Source: Nitrososphaeraceae archaeon
GTDB taxonomy: Archaea > Thermoproteota > Nitrososphaeria > Nitrososphaerales > Nitrososphaeraceae
Direction of reading: 5' to 3'
Assembly (NCBI GenBank): GCA_031316115.1
Contig: JALDRC010000001.1
Location: 372,001 to 436,000, forward strand
Length of the DNA stretch: 64,000 nt
This document shows, in pieces, positions 1 to 9,711 of this stretch (position 1 is the first letter of the stretch; each line of letters opens with the position of its first letter). The notes below the pieces were generated by a model. The model was not told where the DNA came from and made no database searches. It was given only the letters and a program-made list of their open reading frames with translations. Made by a program: the position numbers and the translations under genes.

Positions 1-1
1 G

Positions 2-484
2 GATAGAACTAGTAATAAGGAGATTATTATTAGGGATGTGAGAGTTTCCAAAAAATTTATTGAATTAGATATTAGTGTTTCTAAAAAGGAACTTAAAGAT
101 ATTATTGATTTATTGATCGAAATTGGAAAATTGAAGGAAATTATAAACATCATGGATAGAAAATTAAAAAAAGAGGAAGCTATAGGGAAGGGGATCGATT
201 TTTTTAATAATGAAAGATACTGGTTGGCTCATGAAGTATTAGAAGGGGTTTGGAAAAGAACATCAGATTGGGAAAAGGAATTACTCAATGGATTGATCCT
301 AATAGCAGCTGCATTTGTACATCACCAAAAAAATGATGATGAAAGATGTCTCTCAATTCTTGAGAGAGCTATGAAAAAATTGACAAATATTGATGGCAAA
401 TATCATGAAATTAATATTGATTTAATTAAGATCAATATAATGAAGATATTGAAAGAAAAGAAAATTTTTAGGTTTACCATTTAA
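2..484 (+). CDS. DUF309 family protein, 5' end cut by window edge
   Basis: The reading frame has no stop back to the first base of the window, so the GTG at position 38 offered by the ORF track is probably internal and the gene starts outside the window. The C-terminal half carries the DUF309 signature: NNERYWLAHEVLEGVWK followed by LLNGLILIAAAFVHHQK, a small helical domain with conserved His and Glu residues. The biochemical role of DUF309 proteins is not established. The upstream segment (about 50 residues) looks like an alpha/beta extension, which I recall from thaumarchaeal members but cannot verify here. The next gene is convergent, 25 bp downstream. Confidence 0.75.
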   Translation, partial: DRTSNKEIIIRDVRVSKKFIELDISVSKKELKDIIDLLIEIGKLKEIINIMDRKLKKEEAIGKGIDFFNNERYWLAHEVLEGVWKRTSDWEKELLNGLILIAAAFVHHQKNDDERCLSILERAMKKLTNIDGKYHEINIDLIKINIMKILKEKKIFRFTI

Positions 485-509
485 CCTAAATATCTGCTTT
501 TTATTTACA

Positions 510-1589
510 TTATTTATGGCGTTTTTTCTCGAGATATCTTGTTCGCATTTCTTTTACATATTTATCTTTTAGAAGATACAATTTTTTTTGTTTTCTTTCT
601 GAGCATTCAGATAAAACGTAGGAACAAAGCAGTGGAAAATATACAGAAGAATCGCCATAAACAATTACGTTACCTCTATGAGAAGATTTTATTTTGCCCC
701 AACTCTTTCCTTCTTGAATGGTTGCCCCAGAAAGTCCTCCGGTATCTGGTCTTGCATCGGTTAATTGAATTACAAAATCATGTCCTCCTTCCTGAATTTT
801 CAATATTTGGTATAATGTTGGACCAGTTTGTTGAAAAAAATTCTTAGGTACTCCACCGCCTAATTCTAGTCCTCCAGATATCTTGCTTTTCCATAAAATT
901 GCAGCAGATTCAGCAATATCGGAAATAAGGTTGAAACCTGGCAATTTTGATTCAAAAAGCAAAGGAATCATATTCATTCCTATTGATGAATCAGCAATTG
1001 CAGGAATATACACCGGAATTTTATTTCGATAAGCAGAAACTATAAATGACTCATCTGGAAATCGTGAGTTCTCTGCAGCAATCTTACCTAAACAATAAGA
1101 AATATCCGCTGAAGAATTAAACGTCCTCTTATTATGATTGATTGTAGAAATCCCTTCCTGTATTATTTCATCTTGTTTCTGCAAGGTTTCTATTTCTTTT
1201 ATATATACATCATAAATCCTTACAATATTTTTAGAGTATAATATATCATCGTCCACATCAAAAAAACCTTGTCTGACTGGCAGGTTGTAGGCAAAGTGTA
1301 AATCATGATAGACATTTGCACCTGTAGTAATAATCCAATCGACAAAACCATTTTCGATAAGGCTAGAAATGCAACCTCCCAAACCAATTGGAGCCATTGC
1401 ACCAGAGATAGTTAAACAGGTTGTTGCATTACAATCGATCATTTTTTTAAACAATTCCGCTGCTTCAGCTAATCTTCTGGCATTAAAACCTGTTGATCCA
1501 TAAAATGCTATAATATCTGCCACAGACATATTAGGTGTTAATTTTTTTGGATGTATTTCTGGTCCTTGAAAAGAATGTTTTTTGTACAC
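510..1589 (-). CDS. Deoxyhypusine synthase-like protein (GGGVPKNF type)
   Basis: A 359-residue member of the deoxyhypusine synthase superfamily (NAD-dependent aminobutyl transferases). The lysine loop near the C-terminal third reads GGGVPKNFFQQT rather than the canonical GGGxxKHH, and the GLSGATIQEGKSWGK segment aligns with the NAD/spermidine region. The loop lysine is kept, so catalysis is possible. Family knowledge: the VPKNF form is typical of bacterial-style DHS-like proteins, some of which make homospermidine rather than modify aIF5A. It is transcribed divergently from a second, canonical-looking homologue (1686-2621) with about 96 bp between the starts. Substrate is uncertain: aIF5A lysine, or a free polyamine. 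Confidence 0.85.
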   Translation of the reverse strand: MYKKHSFQGPEIHPKKLTPNMSVADIIAFYGSTGFNARRLAEAAELFKKMIDCNATTCLTISGAMAPIGLGGCISSLIENGFVDWIITTGANVYHDLHFAYNLPVRQGFFDVDDDILYSKNIVRIYDVYIKEIETLQKQDEIIQEGISTINHNKRTFNSSADISYCLGKIAAENSRFPDESFIVSAYRNKIPVYIPAIADSSIGMNMIPLLFESKLPGFNLISDIAESAAILWKSKISGGLELGGGVPKNFFQQTGPTLYQILKIQEGGHDFVIQLTDARPDTGGLSGATIQEGKSWGKIKSSHRGNVIVYGDSSVYFPLLCSYVLSECSERKQKKLYLLKDKYVKEMRTRYLEKKRHK

Positions 1590-1685
1590 AATATATCATA
1601 AAATAAACTACAATTTATAAAATTTGATAAATTAATTTATTGGAAAGAGTATATATTTTATAGGAATGCTATCAACTATTCCTAA

Positions 1686-2621
1686 ATGATAGATAAAATT
1701 GATAAAAACATTACAAACCAAGAGGTGTTGGATTATGATATAACAAAATGTGACATTAGGGAAATTATTAAACAGATGTCTTTATCTGGTGGCTTTGAAG
1801 CAACAAATCTTGTAAATGGAATAAACATCGTAAGAAAAATAATAAACGATAACCAATGTACACGATTTTTATCCTTTGTGGGGGCAATTGTTTCGACAGG
1901 AGCAAGAGGAATTTTAAGAGAAATGGTTAAAAGAAAGATGTTTGATTGCTTGATAACAACGTGTGGTGCTTTAGATCACGACATTGCAAGAACATTTGGA
2001 AAATATTACAGTGGAGACTTTCATGTAGACGATCGCTTTTTAAAAAAAAAGAATATTCATAGATTAGGAAACATATTTATCCCTGCAAAAAATTATGGTG
2101 AATTAATAGAAAATAAAATTCAAGGTATTCTTTTTGAATATTATCAGCTTCATAATGAATTTTCTGGATATGAGATTATTGATTATATCGGAAGTAAATT
2201 AGATCCAAGTTCTATTTTATATTGGGCCCACAAAAACAAGATTCCTGTGATAGTTCCTGGTTTAGTCGATGGAGCAGTTGGAAGCCAAATTTGGCTCTTT
2301 TATCAAAAACATAAGGATCTAATCCTTAATTTATTGAAAGACCAATCCATAATTTCAGATTTAGTATTTGATGCTAAAAAGACAGGAGCATTGATGCTTG
2401 GTGGAGGAATCTCTAAACACCATACATTGTGGTGGAATCAATATAGAGACGGTCTTGACTATGCAGTATATATTACTACAGCAAATGAGTGGGATGGGAG
2501 TTTGAGTGGTGCGGAAATTAGGGAAGCAATATCTTGGAACAAGGTGAATAACATGGCAAAACAAGTAACAATACATGGTGAAATTACAACTTTACTTCCA
2601 TTCATCTACTCGGCATTATAA
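1686..2621 (+). CDS. dys: Deoxyhypusine synthase (canonical KHH type)
   Basis: A 311-residue protein with the hallmark active-site loop GGGISKHHTLWWN, containing the lysine that forms the enzyme-imine intermediate, and the downstream NEWDGSLSGAEIREAISWNK segment. N-terminal elements SLSGGFEATNL and FLSFVGAIVSTGARGI match the Rossmann-like NAD fold. By family function it transfers the aminobutyl group of spermidine (or an agmatine-derived donor in archaea) to a lysine of translation factor aIF5A. The ATG start follows a T/A-rich box (TATATATTTTA) about 30 bp upstream. Length is slightly below the usual 330-370 residues because the N-terminus is short. It is the better candidate of the two homologues for true hypusination. 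Confidence 0.9.
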   Translation: MIDKIDKNITNQEVLDYDITKCDIREIIKQMSLSGGFEATNLVNGINIVRKIINDNQCTRFLSFVGAIVSTGARGILREMVKRKMFDCLITTCGALDHDIARTFGKYYSGDFHVDDRFLKKKNIHRLGNIFIPAKNYGELIENKIQGILFEYYQLHNEFSGYEIIDYIGSKLDPSSILYWAHKNKIPVIVPGLVDGAVGSQIWLFYQKHKDLILNLLKDQSIISDLVFDAKKTGALMLGGGISKHHTLWWNQYRDGLDYAVYITTANEWDGSLSGAEIREAISWNKVNNMAKQVTIHGEITTLLPFIYSAL

Positions 2622-3158
2622 CTTGCTTAACGTGCTTTTGAATCAAAGATAATTGTAAATCAAAGGACAGATAGATAATGAGTTAGACGCTTTAATTAAT
2701 TTGATAGAAAGGTATTATCTAAATTGGAAAAAGAGTTGTTAACTGCTGTTTTCTTGGAATGTAGAGAATAAATAATCCTTATCTATAACTGGTCTACGTC
2801 ATCCCATCTTTAAGTTGTAATATGCCATATTATTTCTTTAGGTATAAAAATTAGGTAGATTGTTTCTTTTCAATTATATGGTTGTAATATAGATAGATCA
2901 ATTTTTTACGTTTTCAATTTTTCCTTTATATCTTCAAGATCCAAATGTTGTTGCATACTTAAATTATTTAAGAATAAATCTAAATCATTCTTTCAAAATT
3001 AACCACACTTTACCGCTAATCATCATATTAAATTAACTCCAATAGTAATAGATTTAAATTTCTACTATTTTTTGTCTATTTAAATATCACTCCTTTCTTT
3101 TTTTTGGGTTATCTATAGATTAACTTAAAAAGGAGGTTAAAAATAGTTACTAACTACG
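2622..3158 (+). other. Intergenic region before aglB with promoter elements
   Basis: No convincing gene is visible in these 537 bp. Near its end is a TATA-like element (CTATTTAAATATC, around 3078-3090). AGGAGGT at 3131-3137 looks like a Shine-Dalgarno sequence but lies 21 nt before the STT3 ATG. No alternative start fits it better, because an in-frame TAG occurs at 3144. Confidence 0.5.
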
Positions 3159-5945
3159 ATGCTTCAAGGAAATAGAGTATTATTTAGTACTAGGACTTTT
3201 AATTTTCAAGTAAAACATTTGCTTGTGATTGCTGTTTTGATTATAGCATTTTCTACTGCATTTATAATTAGAACATATCCTATCAAGTATGGATTCGTTC
3301 TAAATGAATTTGATCCTTATTTCGATTATCGTGCAACCAAATATATAATAGATAATGGGTTTTTCGAATACTTACATTGGCACGATGACATGTCTTGGTA
3401 TCCAGAAGGCAGGGATGTACCTAAATCATCTCAAGTTGGTCTTCATATCACGGCAGCTGTGCTTTATAAGCTATTTGGTTTTGGAGCTCCCCTACAAGAT
3501 TTTACAATAATGTTTCCAGTGGTGATAGGATCTCTTACTACTATCATTATTTTTGCTCTAGTAAGAACTATAAGCAGTACAACTGCCGGAATGTTTGCAA
3601 GTCTTATATTTGCTTTTATGCCTGCAATAATACAAAGAGGTAACCTTGGATGGTTTAAATCTGAACCTTTGGGGTTATTTTTTGGAACTCTCTCCATCTA
3701 TCTTTTCCTGTCAGCAATAAAAGACAATAATCTACGACGTACAGTTTTAAAGGTCATAGGGGCAGGAATAATCTTAGGTTTAGCAAACGCTTCATGGGGT
3801 GGAGTTCAATACTTTTGCATTCCATTGGGGATCTTTTTCTTTGTATTACCGTTTATTAGGAAAGATTCCAAGACGATAATTTATGCAGTACTAGTTTTTA
3901 CATTAGTGACCTTAATAACTGCAGGTGCTTTTCCAAGACCCGGAATATCATTTGTTATTGGACTACCAGGGATAGCGTTAATGATTGGAGCGTTGTTTTG
4001 TGTTATAGGCAATATAGTTCGGATCAAAAGCAAGCAAAGAAAAGTTAATCGTAATTTATTTATCAGTTTTACAATATTTATTCTAGTCTCCGGTACCATA
4101 ATAGCTGCTGGAGCATATCAACCATCATCTTTTAGATATTTGAATGCGATAAACCCGTTCTTATCTTCTCAAAACCCTCTTGTAGAATCAGTTGCAGAAC
4201 ACTCAACGCCTACGATAGTAGATTATTTTACTGATTATTCTATTTTGTTGATATTCGCTGGATTCGGAGCGTTTATTGCGTTTACGAAAAGAACTGATAT
4301 GTCATTATTTGCTTTAATAATTGGATTAACTGGATTGTATGTAAGTGCTACCTTCGCTAGATTAATGGTATTCTCTTCCATTTCAATATCAATTCTAGCC
4401 TCTATAGGATTTTATGAAATAACCAGAAGTATACTCCAAAATAAAATTCAAAGTCATGGACAATTAAGTGAAAAAGAATTTCAAAAGAAGATCAAACGAG
4501 GGAAAATTTTACCGGGGGTTAAATCTCTCGTAAAAATATCCTACATTGTAGGAATTATATTTTTGATATCGATACCTTTGATAGATAATCAAGGTATAAT
4601 TTATCCAAAGAATTTCAATTGGATTAGCTCTGCAGATATTCCTCCTTCAATAGCAAATGGAGCAACAGGATTCAGAGTACAGGTTGACGACTGGTTTGAT
4701 GCTCTTGATTGGATAGAAAAAAACACTCCCGATGATTCAGTTATAGCTTCATGGTGGGATTATGGATATTGGATTACAACTCTAGGAAATAGAACCACAT
4801 TGGCAGATAATGCTACTATAAATCAAACCAGAATTCAAACAATAGCAAAGATGTTGATGAGTGAACCCGAAACTGGGATCAAGATCAGTCAAGACTTGAA
4901 AACAGATTATATATTGATCTATATAGTAGCTGACAGGCATCAAGGTCCAGATGGCAACGCCTTCTATACACTTGGAAGCGGAGGAGATGAAAGCAAAAAA
5001 CAATGGTTCATGAGAATTGGAGGATTTAATGAGAAAGATTATGTTGAGGATGATGGATTTACCCCTAATCCTAATTTCTGGAACAATACATTGTTAGGAA
5101 AGTTAATACCTTATTCACCAATTTCATATGCATCAGTCAATAATGGAATGTTGGCAAATTTACAGCCAGAATATTCTTCTGGAACTATTGCTATTAATGC
5201 TAAAGACATCAAATTTCCAAATAACGGAACGAAAGAACAACCACTTAAATTAGTTTATTCATCACCTAGTTTTGAAAACAACCAAGATGACATTGTTTTT
5301 GGTGTGTTATTATACGAAGTTAATAAAAATTATAAACCAAAACCTTTTACAATGGAACAAAAAAATAATATCGACTTAAATCAAAACAAAGAATCAAATA
5401 CTGTGGAAGAAAATCCTGAGGAGATGATAAAAACAAATATGACACCCTCAAAAGAATTGGCTACTCTTGAAACTACAAAAGGAAATATAACTCTTGAATT
5501 CTTTCCCTATGCAGCACCTAAACATGTTGAAAGCTTCTTAAATTTAGCAAAAAGTGGTTTCTATGATGGTACAATTTTTCATAGAATCGTCAAAGATTTT
5601 GTAATACAAGGGGGAGATCCAAATACAAAACTAGGTGAGTATCAAAGAGAAAAGTGGGGTACTGGAGGTCCTAATTTTACATTAAATGCCGAATTTAACG
5701 ATATACCACATAAAAAAGGAATACTATCAATGGCAAGAACTTCAGATCCCGATAGTGCAGGTTCTCAATTTTTCATTGTCACAAGGGATTCACAGTTTCT
5801 AGACAATCAATATACAGTTTTTGGACGAGTAATTGATGGTTTAGACATAGTTGACAATATAGCCTCAGAAAGCACAAATCAAAATGACCAACCAACAAAT
5901 CCAGAGGATGCAAGGATCACAAAAGTAATAATTAAAGACAGATAG
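3159..5945 (+). CDS. aglB: STT3/AglB oligosaccharyltransferase fused to a cyclophilin domain
   Basis: A 928-residue membrane protein in one uninterrupted frame. Residues about 18-480 contain many hydrophobic helices, with the first-loop acidic motif NEFDPYFDYR at about 49-58. The hallmark catalytic WWDYG motif lies at residues 532-536, followed by the soluble periplasm-facing domain. Together these identify the catalytic subunit that moves lipid-linked glycan to Asn in N-x-S/T. Residues about 766-928 form a complete cyclophilin-type peptidyl-prolyl isomerase: FFPYAAPKHVESFLNLA, FHRIVKDFVIQGGDP, GSQFFIV and YTVFGRV. A charged linker (about 725-765) joins the two. The expected topology puts the isomerase outside the membrane next to the glycosylation site. 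The fusion couples glycosylation and proline isomerisation during folding; that coupling is inference. Confidence 0.92.
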   Translation: MLQGNRVLFSTRTFNFQVKHLLVIAVLIIAFSTAFIIRTYPIKYGFVLNEFDPYFDYRATKYIIDNGFFEYLHWHDDMSWYPEGRDVPKSSQVGLHITAAVLYKLFGFGAPLQDFTIMFPVVIGSLTTIIIFALVRTISSTTAGMFASLIFAFMPAIIQRGNLGWFKSEPLGLFFGTLSIYLFLSAIKDNNLRRTVLKVIGAGIILGLANASWGGVQYFCIPLGIFFFVLPFIRKDSKTIIYAVLVFTLVTLITAGAFPRPGISFVIGLPGIALMIGALFCVIGNIVRIKSKQRKVNRNLFISFTIFILVSGTIIAAGAYQPSSFRYLNAINPFLSSQNPLVESVAEHSTPTIVDYFTDYSILLIFAGFGAFIAFTKRTDMSLFALIIGLTGLYVSATFARLMVFSSISISILASIGFYEITRSILQNKIQSHGQLSEKEFQKKIKRGKILPGVKSLVKISYIVGIIFLISIPLIDNQGIIYPKNFNWISSADIPPSIANGATGFRVQVDDWFDALDWIEKNTPDDSVIASWWDYGYWITTLGNRTTLADNATINQTRIQTIAKMLMSEPETGIKISQDLKTDYILIYIVADRHQGPDGNAFYTLGSGGDESKKQWFMRIGGFNEKDYVEDDGFTPNPNFWNNTLLGKLIPYSPISYASVNNGMLANLQPEYSSGTIAINAKDIKFPNNGTKEQPLKLVYSSPSFENNQDDIVFGVLLYEVNKNYKPKPFTMEQKNNIDLNQNKESNTVEENPEEMIKTNMTPSKELATLETTKGNITLEFFPYAAPKHVESFLNLAKSGFYDGTIFHRIVKDFVIQGGDPNTKLGEYQREKWGTGGPNFTLNAEFNDIPHKKGILSMARTSDPDSAGSQFFIVTRDSQFLDNQYTVFGRVIDGLDIVDNIASESTNQNDQPTNPEDARITKVIIKDR

Positions 5946-5966
5946 ATAAATTCTAACCTAATTTGT

Positions 5967-6431
5967 TTGTATTATGTTACAAGATTATTAATAGGATTTA
6001 ATAGGTATAAAACATTGATGAATGAATTAGAAAAATTGTTATTACTTCCCAACAGAAAAATAATTGTCGCACTTAATGAAATCAATCTAAGAGAAACCTT
6101 TGAAAATAAAGTTTTTTTATTTATGATTGAAGAATCAAGAGGTGCAGCTGGGGGAAGAGGAGGAGGTTCTGGTCATAGAAAAATCGCAAGAATAACAGGA
6201 GTGACCTGTGAATTTGATGGTACAAAAAAAATATTTGATTCAATAGATCAAGAGATAATTAATAAATTTGAGATTCCATATAGTGCTGTAGCTATGGATA
6301 TTAAATTATCAGAGGGGAATGACTACGTAGTTCAGGGAATTATTGATCCCGCCCTGATCGAAAGTTATGAGAACGTAATCAAAAATTGTAGTAACACGAA
6401 AGGCTTAAACAATGGAATAGGGAATGAATAA
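5967..6431 (+). CDS. Conserved-looking hypothetical protein with glycine-rich loop
   Basis: Family not recognised. The track starts at TTG 5967; an ATG at 6018 (MNELEKLLLLPNRK) would give 137 residues and removes an N-terminus that looks untranslated, so I favour it. The protein looks like a compact alpha/beta domain (IIVALNEINLRETF, KVFLFMIEESR) interrupted by a flexible loop GAAGGRGGGSGHRK, and ends in a Lys/Asn-rich tail. The gene starts about 20 bp after aglB and its stop overlaps the next small ORF by 8 bp, so the three probably form one transcript. No catalytic motif is evident. Confidence 0.6.
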   Translation: MYYVTRLLIGFNRYKTLMNELEKLLLLPNRKIIVALNEINLRETFENKVFLFMIEESRGAAGGRGGGSGHRKIARITGVTCEFDGTKKIFDSIDQEIINKFEIPYSAVAMDIKLSEGNDYVVQGIIDPALIESYENVIKNCSNTKGLNNGIGNE

Positions 6432-6579
6432 TAAAAATATAATCGGATCAGTAATAGTAGGTAGAGGATCCGACTTTATTGTTTTTGAAAAGAAAAATAA
6501 GAGGTATCTAATAGAAGTTAATTTTGAGAGTTTAAAAGAGTTGAAAAATTCAGCTACACCATATGGATCCAGTATTTAA
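6424..6579 (+). CDS. Small hypothetical protein, 51 residues (not in ORF track)
   Basis: ATG at 6424 opens a 51-residue frame (MNNKNIIGSVIVGRGSDF...YGSSI). It overlaps the stop of the preceding gene by 8 bp and ends 67 bp before the topoisomerase VI B start. The sequence alternates hydrophobic and polar residues in a way that suggests a few beta strands (IIGSVIVG, DFIVFEK, RYLIEVNF). The codon use resembles its neighbours and the overlap suggests translational coupling. No family is recognised and the protein could be spurious, but the position in a tight operon favours a real gene. Confidence 0.5.
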   Translation: MNNKNIIGSVIVGRGSDFIVFEKKNKRYLIEVNFESLKELKNSATPYGSSI

Positions 6580-6646
6580 ATCAACAATTGTAGCAAATAG
6601 AAAAACCTAAAAGATAAATTGAGTGATGAAATAAAGGTTTTATCTA

Positions 6647-8599
6647 TTGAAATCTAGCACTACCTTAGAATTAAAATATCATGAAAAAAGAAAGAAAAAT
6701 TACAACTTTTCAAATAATAATATAGATAATAAAAAGGTCAAGATAAAATATAATAAAAAAGCTGAATCGGAATTTTTTGTTGATAATTCTGCTTTAGCAG
6801 GATTCACAGGAGAACGTATTCTATACATGGCCATTAGAGAATTGATTGAAAATTCTTTAGATTCGTGTGAAGCAAATCACATTTTACCTGAGATCCGTAT
6901 AGAATTGAAACATATAGACCAAGAAAATGATTTATGGTCTATTTCATGTACTGATAATGGAGTAGGAATACCTTCAGAAAAGGTTCCAGTCGCTGTATGT
7001 TCCTTCTTAACTTCGGGAAAATACGTAGAAAAGCAACAGAGAGGATTGTTTGGAGTTGGTCTAAAAATGATTGCAGCATTTTCTACTAAAGATACAGATA
7101 CACCTATCAAGATATGGTCAAAAGATTTAGAAGAAATGGTAGAATATTATCATGAGCTTAGAACCGATATATCAACAAATAAACCAATTATTTTGGAGAA
7201 GAATGTTGTACCTGATTCAGATTCCATAATAAAGCACAATCATGGTTTTAAGATTTCTGCAACTTTGAGAGCACGATTGTCTCCAATTACTAAAAACAAA
7301 ATAAATGATTATGTTACTCAATCTAGTATTGTAAATCCATATGCGGACATAACGTTTGAGAATGATGATGGGAAAATAACCTTTGAGAGAAGAACAGAAA
7401 AAATGCCTGAACCAGCTAAGGAAGTCCTTCCTCATCCGGCAGAGATGGATTTACAAACATTAAAAAAAGCAATATTAAATTTTAGAAATCAGAAGACAAC
7501 AATACAGGGTGTGTTATCGAATTCATTTCAAAAACTTTCCAATGAGAAGGCAAAGGAGATTATTAATAGGACAGATATAAAGAATAAACCAGCGGATCAA
7601 TATGTAGAACAAGAACTAATCAAAATAGTAAATATATGTAAGCATACAAAATTCCAATCTCCCAATACAGACCATTTGAGTCCAATTGGAGAACAAATAT
7701 TAACCGCTGGTATGATGTCCGAATATACAATTGTAAATAATAAAGAACAAAATATAAGTAAAAACGAAGGTAATGGCAAAAATATCAATCTAAAAATTCT
7801 TAAACCTGCTATGACCTCGTATTCCTCTCGTTCCACAGTAATTAATAATAGACCAACTATTATCGAATGTGGAATAGCATATGGTGGAGATATAAGTTCA
7901 TTTAAATTGTATAGATTTGCAAATAAGATACCACTTTTGTATGACGAAGGCTCTGATGTTGCTAGAGAGGTAGTATCCGAAGTAAATATAAATAAAATGG
8001 GAATCACCAAAAAAGATGCGAAAGAGCAATTTGCACAAGGACAGAATAATCTGAAATCTGACAGAGTTGCAGAAATCTTGCCAATTCACATATTTTTCCA
8101 TATTTGTTCAACAAAAATCCCTTATAAAAGTGCAGGAAAAGAAAGTATTGCATCAGAAGGTGATATGAAGAGATATATGAAATACTGTCTTTCAGATCTA
8201 TATAGAAAGGTTAGTGCACAGATACGAAAGGATTTAAAAATAAAAGAAGCTGAAAATCGACTAAGACTTTATAAATTTTATATTCCTTTAATAAGCGAAG
8301 CAATATCTGATACCCTCGATATAAACATAGAAAAACTAAATCAAGCGTTCAATTATGTAGCTGAGAAACATGTTAAAAAAGAAAGAATGCATGAAGAACA
8401 GAGTCTGGATACCGAAGAAAATTCGAATAATAGTGGGAAAAAAATACTTAAAGAAAGAAAGAAACAAAATTTAATTTTGGAATCTAATAGACATAAAAAA
8501 ATTCACAAAGAAGAAAAGAAAGAAAAAAAGAGTAAAGTTAGTAAGACATTAAGAAAAAATTTTGAAAAACCTACACTATTTGATTTTGAAATAAGGTGA
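6647..8599 (+). CDS. top6B: DNA topoisomerase VI subunit B
   Basis: The ATPase subunit of the A2B2 type IIB topoisomerase that relaxes and decatenates DNA. GHKL ATP-binding motifs are clear: N-box AIRELIENSLDSCEA (about 62-76), DNGVGIP (103-109) and RGLFGVGLKM (132-141). The middle part holds the helix-two-turn-helix and transducer regions seen in the family. The C-terminal 60 residues are very Lys/Glu-rich (KKIHKEEKKEKKSK) and probably disordered. The start is TTG at 6647; residues 1-35 are low in similarity to the family core. The stop overlaps the start of subunit A, so the two are translationally coupled. Confidence 0.95.
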   Translation: MKSSTTLELKYHEKRKKNYNFSNNNIDNKKVKIKYNKKAESEFFVDNSALAGFTGERILYMAIRELIENSLDSCEANHILPEIRIELKHIDQENDLWSISCTDNGVGIPSEKVPVAVCSFLTSGKYVEKQQRGLFGVGLKMIAAFSTKDTDTPIKIWSKDLEEMVEYYHELRTDISTNKPIILEKNVVPDSDSIIKHNHGFKISATLRARLSPITKNKINDYVTQSSIVNPYADITFENDDGKITFERRTEKMPEPAKEVLPHPAEMDLQTLKKAILNFRNQKTTIQGVLSNSFQKLSNEKAKEIINRTDIKNKPADQYVEQELIKIVNICKHTKFQSPNTDHLSPIGEQILTAGMMSEYTIVNNKEQNISKNEGNGKNINLKILKPAMTSYSSRSTVINNRPTIIECGIAYGGDISSFKLYRFANKIPLLYDEGSDVAREVVSEVNINKMGITKKDAKEQFAQGQNNLKSDRVAEILPIHIFFHICSTKIPYKSAGKESIASEGDMKRYMKYCLSDLYRKVSAQIRKDLKIKEAENRLRLYKFYIPLISEAISDTLDINIEKLNQAFNYVAEKHVKKERMHEEQSLDTEENSNNSGKKILKERKKQNLILESNRHKKIHKEEKKEKKSKVSKTLRKNFEKPTLFDFEIR

Positions 8600-9711
8600 A
8601 CGATATGCCACCAAGAAATAAAAAACACAAAGACATAATAAAAAAAATTCGACTTGTTATGAAGACGATTTCTGATGAGGTTTTAATCCAAAAAAAAATC
8701 CCGGAATTAGAAATCGCAAAAATAGGTTATGATAATACTATTTGGTCCGAAAAAAAGAAAATGCTAACGATTGGTGAAAAAAAAGTAGTAGTAAGTCCCA
8801 ATAGTACTAAGAAGATACCTACTTTTGCCCAATATCTTGTCATGGCCAATGCTGTAAGAAAGCTATTAGATGAAGAGATGGAGAGTACTATTAGAGGAAT
8901 GTATTATGCAACTTTAAGTTCAGTTGGCGATGATAGAAATAAAGAAAAATTTTGGAAGGGACAGGAAGATTCCGATGATGCAATCAAGGCAATAGAGTTA
9001 ATTACCGGTACGCCAAGGGAAGAATTTTCCGTAACATCAAAACCCAAAGGAATGATATCCGGTCCTATTACTTTAAGTGTAGGTGGAGATACTATCGATT
9101 GTAATTTAGGAAGTAGAGCTACATCCCAATTAATACCAACTAATACTTTAGACGTTGAAATAACTGATGTGAAAGCTAACTTCGTGATGGTGGTTGAAAA
9201 AGATACTGTCCTTAATAATATCAGAAAATCTGGATTTATCCAAAAATACAAAGCAATTCTGATGACAGGTTCTGGTGAACCAGATAGGGCTACTAGGATA
9301 ATGGTTAAAAAGTTAAGTGAGGATTGGAAATTACCTGTGGTAGTTTTTGCAGATGCTGATCCATGGGGTTTAGGAATAGCATTGAGATATAAAATAGGAA
9401 GTGAATCTTTAAGTTATGATAGTGATCGTCTGGTTACACCACGAGTAAAAGTTCTTGGTATGATGTTTTCAGATATCTACGAATACAATATACCTGAAGT
9501 AGCGAGATTAGCTGCTTCTCAAGAGGATATTAATCGAGCAAATGACATGAAAAAGAAACCATGGTTACAAGAATCACAGTGGCAAAAAGAGCTAGATCTC
9601 TTTTTGAAGAAAAAAGAAAAATGCGAACTAGATGCATTCTTTAAGCATGGGTTTAAATATTTAGCTGAAGTATATTTACCCAGGAAACTTCAAGACGCTG
9701 GAGTAATATAG
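8596..9711 (+). CDS. top6A: DNA topoisomerase VI subunit A (Spo11-like)
   Basis: The DNA-cleaving subunit of topoisomerase VI. The winged-helix region carries the catalytic tyrosine in IRGMYYATLSS (Tyr103 or Tyr104). The Toprim metal site is present as an acidic residue in VVEKDTV (about 202) and VFADADPWGLG (about 250-260). The length of 371 residues is normal. GTG 8596 overlaps the subunit B stop; ATG at 8605 (MPPRNKK) is an equally likely start. The protein forms a covalent 5'-phosphotyrosyl link with DNA and is the archaeal relative of meiotic Spo11. Confidence 0.95.
   Translation: MNDMPPRNKKHKDIIKKIRLVMKTISDEVLIQKKIPELEIAKIGYDNTIWSEKKKMLTIGEKKVVVSPNSTKKIPTFAQYLVMANAVRKLLDEEMESTIRGMYYATLSSVGDDRNKEKFWKGQEDSDDAIKAIELITGTPREEFSVTSKPKGMISGPITLSVGGDTIDCNLGSRATSQLIPTNTLDVEITDVKANFVMVVEKDTVLNNIRKSGFIQKYKAILMTGSGEPDRATRIMVKKLSEDWKLPVVVFADADPWGLGIALRYKIGSESLSYDSDRLVTPRVKVLGMMFSDIYEYNIPEVARLAASQEDINRANDMKKKPWLQESQWQKELDLFLKKKEKCELDAFFKHGFKYLAEVYLPRKLQDAGVI

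Noticed and set aside
3131-3137. AGGAGGT as the ribosome binding site of aglB
   Set aside because: It is 21 nt before the ATG, too far for normal function, and an in-frame TAG at 3144 excludes a nearer start.
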